This document shows, piece by piece, positions 5,618 to 9,189 of a DNA stretch of 9,189 nucleotides. The position numbers were made by a program, and so were the translations under genes. The notes beneath the pieces were generated by a model. The model saw only the letters and a list, made by a program, of their open reading frames with translations. It did not search any database and had not been told where the DNA came from. The DNA is taken from NCBI GenBank assembly GCA_024639625.1, contig JAHEIA010000084.1:1-9189 (forward strand), written 5' to 3'. The first letter of the stretch is position 1. Each line of letters opens with the position of its first letter. The DNA comes from Chromatiales bacterium (GTDB lineage: Bacteria; Pseudomonadota; Gammaproteobacteria; Chromatiales; Chromatiaceae).

Positions 5618-8260
5618 TCAGCTTTCAGACCCGGTGCGATAGAGCCATCCGCGACGCACCAGTGCCTTCTCCAGCTCGACCGCCGCCAGCACCAGGGCGG
5701 AAACCGCGAAGCAGACCGCCAGATCGAACAGCGGCAAGGGCTGCGTCTTGAAGATGGGGTTGAGCGCAGGGGTGTAGATCACCGCGAGCTGGAGCACCAC
5801 TGTGATCAGCACCGCCCCCAGGATCGGTAGGTTGCTGGTTAGGCCGATACGCCACAGGGATACCTGTTCACTGCGCACGGCCAGGGAGTGAAACAGCTGC
5901 GAGATCGTAAGCACGGTGAATACCACGGTCTGCCAGTATTCCACGCCGCGTGCGTAGGCCCAGGCCTGGGAAGCGATGGACAACCCCCCGATGAGCAATC
6001 CCACCCACAGGATGTGCTGCCAGAGTCCATGGGCGAAGATGCTTTCGTCGGGTGGGCGCGGCGGACGCTGCATGATCCCAGGTTCCGCGGGTTCTGCAGT
6101 CATCGCCAAACCCGGCAGACCGTCGGTTACCAGATTGATCCAAAGGATGTGAATCGGCAGGAGAGGGACCGGCAACCCCAAAAAGGGGGCCAGGAACAGA
6201 GTCCAGATCTCTCCAGAGTTGGAGGTCATGGTGTACTTAATGAATTTGCGAATATTGTCAAAGATGCGCCGACCTTCGCGCACAGCGCCGACAATGGTGG
6301 CGAAATTGTCATCCAACAGCACCATGTCCGCGGCCTCGCGAGCAACGTCGGTGCCTTTCTTGCCCATCGCCACCCCGATCCCGGCGCGTCGCAGCGCGGG
6401 TGCATCGTTCACCCCATCGCCCGTCATGGCCACGAACTGCCCCTGCTCCTGGAGCGCCTTCACGATGCGAATCTTCTGCTCCGGACTCACCCGGGCATAG
6501 ACCCTGACGTCCCTCACCCGCCGCGCGAACTTCGCATCGGACAGCCGGTCGAGCTCCTGGCCGTCGATCACGCCATCGCCGTCCTCTGCGATACCCAGGC
6601 GGACGGCGACCGCCCGGGCGGTACCCGGGTGGTCGCCGGTGATCATTACCGGCGTGATGCCCGCGGAACGGCAGTCCGCAACCGCTTGCGCAGCCTCCGG
6701 CCGCGGAGGATCGATGAGGGCGATCAGGCCCAACAGGGTGAGGTCGGACTCCAGGCACGTCAGGGGTTCCGGTAGCGTTGCGCTGCGGCGTTGCGCCATC
6801 GCCAAGATCCGGTATCCCGTAGCGGCGAGGGTGTGCACCTCACCGAGCAGGCGATCCGCAGCGAGGGGCTCGACACCCTGTGCGCCCAAGATGTCGCGGC
6901 AGCGCGGTAACAAGGCCTCCGGGGCACCCTTGACGAGCGCCAGGAATCCCCCTTGGTCCGCATGCAGGGTGGTCATCAGCTTGCGTTCGCTGTCGAAGGC
7001 GATCTCCGCGACGCGGGGAAACCTCTGCTCCGCGGCCGCCTTGTCGACCCCGGCGTCGGCCGCTGTGCGATAGAGCGCCACCTCGGTGGGATCGCCGGTT
7101 AGGTGCCGCCCCTGGCGCACCACGTCGTTGCTCAGCGCCAGGGCCAGGCCTAAAGCGTCCCAGGGGGCGCCGGCCTCTGCCCCGGGCAGGCGTTCTTTCT
7201 GGTCCCCGCCGGCATAGAGCAGCTCGGCGGTCATCCGGTTCTGGGTCAAGGTCCCAGTCTTGTCGGAGCAGATGAAGGTAACCGCGCCCAGGGTCTCCAC
7301 CGCCGGAAGCCGCCGCACCAGGGCGTTGCGCCGGCTCAGCTTGCGCGCGCCGAACGCCAGAGAAACCGTGATTACTGCGGGTAGCGCCTCGGGGATTGCC
7401 GCTACCGCCAGACTGACCGCCGTGAGGAACATAAGAACCGGCGGCTGTCCCTGCAGCAGCCCGGCTGCGAATACCACCGCGCAGATGGCCAGAACTGCCA
7501 GCGCCAGGTAGCGGCCGAATCGCGCGAGCCGCTGCTGCAGCGGGGTTCGGACACCGGTCTCGCTGCTCAGCAGCTCGGCGATCCGGCCGATCTCGGTGTC
7601 CATGCCTGTAGCCACCACTACCCCGGTGCCACGCCCGCGGGTCAAGGTGGTGCCCTTGAAAACCATGTTGCGCCGGTCGCCGAGAGGCAGGTCCGCGTGA
7701 CCGACCCGCTGCACAGTCTTTACCACCGCATGGGCCTCACCGGTCAACGCCGACTCATCGGCCTGCAGATCGGCGGCATCCACCAGACGCAGGTCGGCCG
7801 GTGCCAGGCCGCCGGCTTCCAGCAACACAAGGTCACCGGGCACGAGCTCTTGGGCGGGACAAGTCAGCAGTGCGCCGTCGCGGCGTACACGAGAGACCGG
7901 GGCGGCCATCCGCCGCAGCGCGGCCACTGCCCGTTCGGCGCGATACTCCTGCACCGCACCGATGATCGCGTTAAGGACCACGATGACCAGGATGGCGATC
8001 GTATCCTGCGGCTCGCCGATGATTCCCGAGATCAGGGCCGCCGCCAGCAGCACGAGGATCATGAAATCGGCAAACTGACCGGCAAACATCCGCAACAAGG
8101 AGCGCTGTGCCCCCTCGGTGATCACGTTCGGACCCTGGTGCTCCAGACGCTCCGCTGCTTCCCCGCTGGAGAGCCCTCGTTCAACGCTGGTTGCCAAGCG
8201 CGCTAGAGCCTCTTCCGGAGTAAGGCAATGCCAGAATACTGGCGCGTCCCGAACTCCCAT
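5618..8260 (-). CDS. Calcium-type (P2A/PMCA-like) cation-transporting P-type ATPase
   Basis: An 880-residue inner-membrane pump that probably exports Ca2+ using ATP. Order of parts: N-terminal cytoplasmic segment with PEEALARL; M1-M2 (about 64-103); actuator domain with TGEA (173-176); M3-M4 (about 252-305) with PEALP (290-294); phosphorylation motif DKTGT with D333; nucleotide domain with KGAPE (444-448); DPPR (517-520); hinge TGDGVNDA (613-620); then M5-M10. Calcium ligands known from SERCA are present: E291 in M4, N681 and E684 in M5, N709, T712 and D713 in M6 (NLVTDG). The M8 glutamate of SERCA aligns with Q788, as in PMCA-type pumps, which suggests one Ca2+ per cycle. The usual TGES serine is alanine. 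ATG 8260 is preferred over 8317 because GGAGG (8268-8272) precedes it by 7 nt. Length is normal for the family. Other divalent cations cannot be excluded. Confidence 0.93.
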   Translation of the reverse strand: MGVRDAPVFWHCLTPEEALARLATSVERGLSSGEAAERLEHQGPNVITEGAQRSLLRMFAGQFADFMILVLLAAALISGIIGEPQDTIAILVIVVLNAIIGAVQEYRAERAVAALRRMAAPVSRVRRDGALLTCPAQELVPGDLVLLEAGGLAPADLRLVDAADLQADESALTGEAHAVVKTVQRVGHADLPLGDRRNMVFKGTTLTRGRGTGVVVATGMDTEIGRIAELLSSETGVRTPLQQRLARFGRYLALAVLAICAVVFAAGLLQGQPPVLMFLTAVSLAVAAIPEALPAVITVSLAFGARKLSRRNALVRRLPAVETLGAVTFICSDKTGTLTQNRMTAELLYAGGDQKERLPGAEAGAPWDALGLALALSNDVVRQGRHLTGDPTEVALYRTAADAGVDKAAAEQRFPRVAEIAFDSERKLMTTLHADQGGFLALVKGAPEALLPRCRDILGAQGVEPLAADRLLGEVHTLAATGYRILAMAQRRSATLPEPLTCLESDLTLLGLIALIDPPRPEAAQAVADCRSAGITPVMITGDHPGTARAVAVRLGIAEDGDGVIDGQELDRLSDAKFARRVRDVRVYARVSPEQKIRIVKALQEQGQFVAMTGDGVNDAPALRRAGIGVAMGKKGTDVAREAADMVLLDDNFATIVGAVREGRRIFDNIRKFIKYTMTSNSGEIWTLFLAPFLGLPVPLLPIHILWINLVTDGLPGLAMTAEPAEPGIMQRPPRPPDESIFAHGLWQHILWVGLLIGGLSIASQAWAYARGVEYWQTVVFTVLTISQLFHSLAVRSEQVSLWRIGLTSNLPILGAVLITVVLQLAVIYTPALNPIFKTQPLPLFDLAVCFAVSALVLAAVELEKALVRRGWLYRTGSES

Positions 8261-8267
8261 ATCTAGA

Positions 8268-8272
8268 CCTCC
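8268..8272 (-). promoter_or_regulatory. Ribosome binding site that fixes the ATPase start
   Basis: On the minus strand GGAGG lies 7 nt before ATG 8260. The upstream in-frame ATG at 8317 has no such sequence, so the protein most likely starts with MGVRDAP. Confidence 0.75.
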
Positions 8273-8324
8273 AGCAGCTGGATCAGAATCATCAGATCTC
8301 GCGATAGCACTGGGCATGATTAGT

Positions 8325-8350
8325 TTGTCTTAGTCCCGCGGAAGAGACAA
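8325..8350. promoter_or_regulatory. Inverted repeat between the divergent ATPase and membrane-protein genes
   Basis: TTGTCT (8325-8330) and AGACAA (8345-8350) are perfect inverted copies 14 bp apart, 65-90 bp upstream of the ATPase start codon. The position suits an operator for the ATPase gene. A second small inverted repeat, CGGTCC (8390-8395) with GGACCG (8407-8412), lies further towards the plus-strand gene. The rest of the 254-nt gap shows no gene. Confidence 0.3.
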
Positions 8351-8514
8351 TCTCGGTGCTGCTGCCTGATGACCTGGCGAGCGGGCGATCGGTCCGCAGC
8401 CGCCAGGGACCGCGCCTTGATCCGGGACATCCGTGGGACGGACTGTGGCCTTGTCGGGGCCGGGGTTAGTAACATTGGAGGTGGCGGACGTGTCCCTCGA
8501 AGACAGGAGATCGG

Positions 8515-8805
8515 ATGAACAGATTGGCTTTCCCCTGGCTGGCCCTCGGTATCGGCTCGCTGCTGCTGGTGGTCTTGTTAGGCGCCGGGGCGCGCGACCC
8601 CGCTGCGGCGCACACGTTGCCCCTGCTGACGCTCCTGATACTCAGCGAATTCGGTTTCTTTCTCACAGCGATCGGAGCGATTCTAGGAGGAAACGCGTTG
8701 CTCCGGCAGCAAGCGGGACCCGGGCTGATCTTGGCCACACTGGGCTGCGCGGGGCTCGCCTTAGGGTTTCTATTTGTCGGGATCTCCCTGTGGCCGTCAG
8801 GCTGA
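8515..8805 (+). CDS. Three-helix membrane protein, function unknown
   Basis: A 96-residue, very hydrophobic protein with three predicted membrane helices: about 6-24 (FPWLALGIGSLLLVVLLGA), 36-58 (PLLTLLILSEFGFFLTAIGA), and 69-92 (PGLILATLGCAGLALGFLFV). A charged Glu (E45) sits within the second helix and an Arg/Gln patch (LLRQQ, 62-66) in the loop after it. ATG 8515 has a good ribosome binding site, AGGAGA at 8505-8510. I do not recognise a family. It is divergent from the calcium-pump gene and lies 86 nt before mtgA in the same direction, so it may share a transcript with mtgA; that gap shows no clear terminator. Small proteins of this kind are often annotated simply as hypothetical. Confidence 0.7.
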   Translation: MNRLAFPWLALGIGSLLLVVLLGAGARDPAAAHTLPLLTLLILSEFGFFLTAIGAILGGNALLRQQAGPGLILATLGCAGLALGFLFVGISLWPSG

Positions 8806-8891
8806 CCCGTTGCACGCGGACGCGACCGCCGCCAATTTCCGGGTGCGCCGTCGCAAACGCCGGCGTTGAAACCACGAAAGGCGCATGAGGT

Positions 8892-9189
8892 ATGCGAAGA
8901 ATCAGCCGCTGGGTGATCTTGGTCCCGCTCGTGTTTGCCGTCGCCAGCGTGCTTCCGGTGCTGCTCTTCCGCTGGGTGCCTCCCCCCAGCAGCTCGGTGA
9001 TGCTGCAAAGAGGTCTCGCGGAAGGGCGGGCACAGGACTTCCGATGGGTTTCTCTGCAGGCGATCTCGCCCGAGGCTGCACTGGCCGTCGTGGCGGCGGA
9101 GGATCAGAAGTTCCCCTCCCATTGGGGACTGGACCTGGACGCGATCCGGGACGCCGTATCCCACAATGCCCAAGGCGGTCGCTTGCGCG
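8892..9189 (+). CDS. mtgA: Monofunctional peptidoglycan glycosyltransferase MtgA, N-terminal part
   Basis: The frame is open from ATG 8892 to the window edge (99 residues visible), so the 3' part is missing. After MRRISR comes one membrane helix (about 7-26), the RWVPPPSSSVMLQ stretch typical of MtgA, then FRWVSLQAISPEAALAVVAAEDQKFPSHWGLD. The last part is motif 1 of the GT51 glycosyltransferase family (EDxxFxxHxG) with catalytic glutamate E70. MtgA polymerises lipid II into glycan strands at the outer face of the inner membrane and lacks a transpeptidase domain. GAGG directly before the ATG and GAAAGG slightly further upstream are possible ribosome binding sites; the alternative ATG at 8885 is in another frame. 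The gene is found mainly in proteobacteria. Confidence 0.9.
   Translation, partial: MRRISRWVILVPLVFAVASVLPVLLFRWVPPPSSSVMLQRGLAEGRAQDFRWVSLQAISPEAALAVVAAEDQKFPSHWGLDLDAIRDAVSHNAQGGRLR

Noticed and set aside
8261..8317. Upstream start of the ATPase
   Set aside because: No ribosome binding site there, while GGAGG sits correctly before 8260.
8433..8888. Plus-strand 151-codon frame over the three-helix protein
   Set aside because: Overlaps the 8515 gene in another frame; composition is Arg/Ala-rich and the 8515 frame has a clear ribosome binding site and three helices.

Overview
The window reads as chromosomal DNA of a GC-rich proteobacterium, most likely a gammaproteobacterium with a respiratory or sulfur-oxidising lifestyle. 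The grounds are the high G+C codon use, the start of an MtgA-type peptidoglycan transglycosylase (9189 end), a membrane-anchored octaheme tetrathionate-reductase-family cytochrome c (1 end), and a periplasmic two-domain rhodanese. The genus cannot be fixed from the sequence. I see no insertion sequence, phage gene, CRISPR array, tRNA or rRNA.

Layout. Positions 1-458 (+) hold the C-terminal end of the multiheme cytochrome. It is followed, in the same direction and 56 nt later, by an exported thioredoxin-fold protein with a CGIC active site (515-1381). A lipoprotein of the M48 metallopeptidase family follows at 1574-2497, with an altered zinc motif (CELAH instead of HExxH). The strand then switches. 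On the minus strand lie a very small aromatic-rich secreted protein (2752-2994), a Pro/Tyr/Gly-rich membrane-anchored protein (3300-3977), a periplasmic rhodanese with a C-terminal CxxC (4550-5470), and a calcium-type P-type ATPase (5618-8260). The plus strand resumes with a three-helix membrane protein of unknown function (8515-8805) and the 5' part of mtgA (8892 to the end).

Non-coding parts. The 572-nt gap 3978-4549 combines an A+T-rich island (about 4070-4145) with GC-rich nested inverted repeats (4151-4277). It is the best place in the window for an unannotated RNA or regulatory element. The 305-nt gap 2995-3299 holds a terminator-like hairpin with a UUCG tetraloop and a nested hairpin in the leader of the small secreted protein gene. 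Other inverted repeats lie upstream of the rhodanese and ATPase genes and could be operators.

How the genes may fit together. Most products act outside the cytoplasm: a multiheme cytochrome reducing sulfur or nitrogen oxyanions, a thiol/disulfide protein that could serve cytochrome or periplasmic protein maturation, a sulfurtransferase, a lipoprotein of the protease type, and two exported low-complexity aromatic-rich proteins. A link between these in periplasmic sulfur handling is an inference from neighbourhood only. The calcium pump and MtgA look like ordinary housekeeping neighbours. No complete new system is demonstrated.
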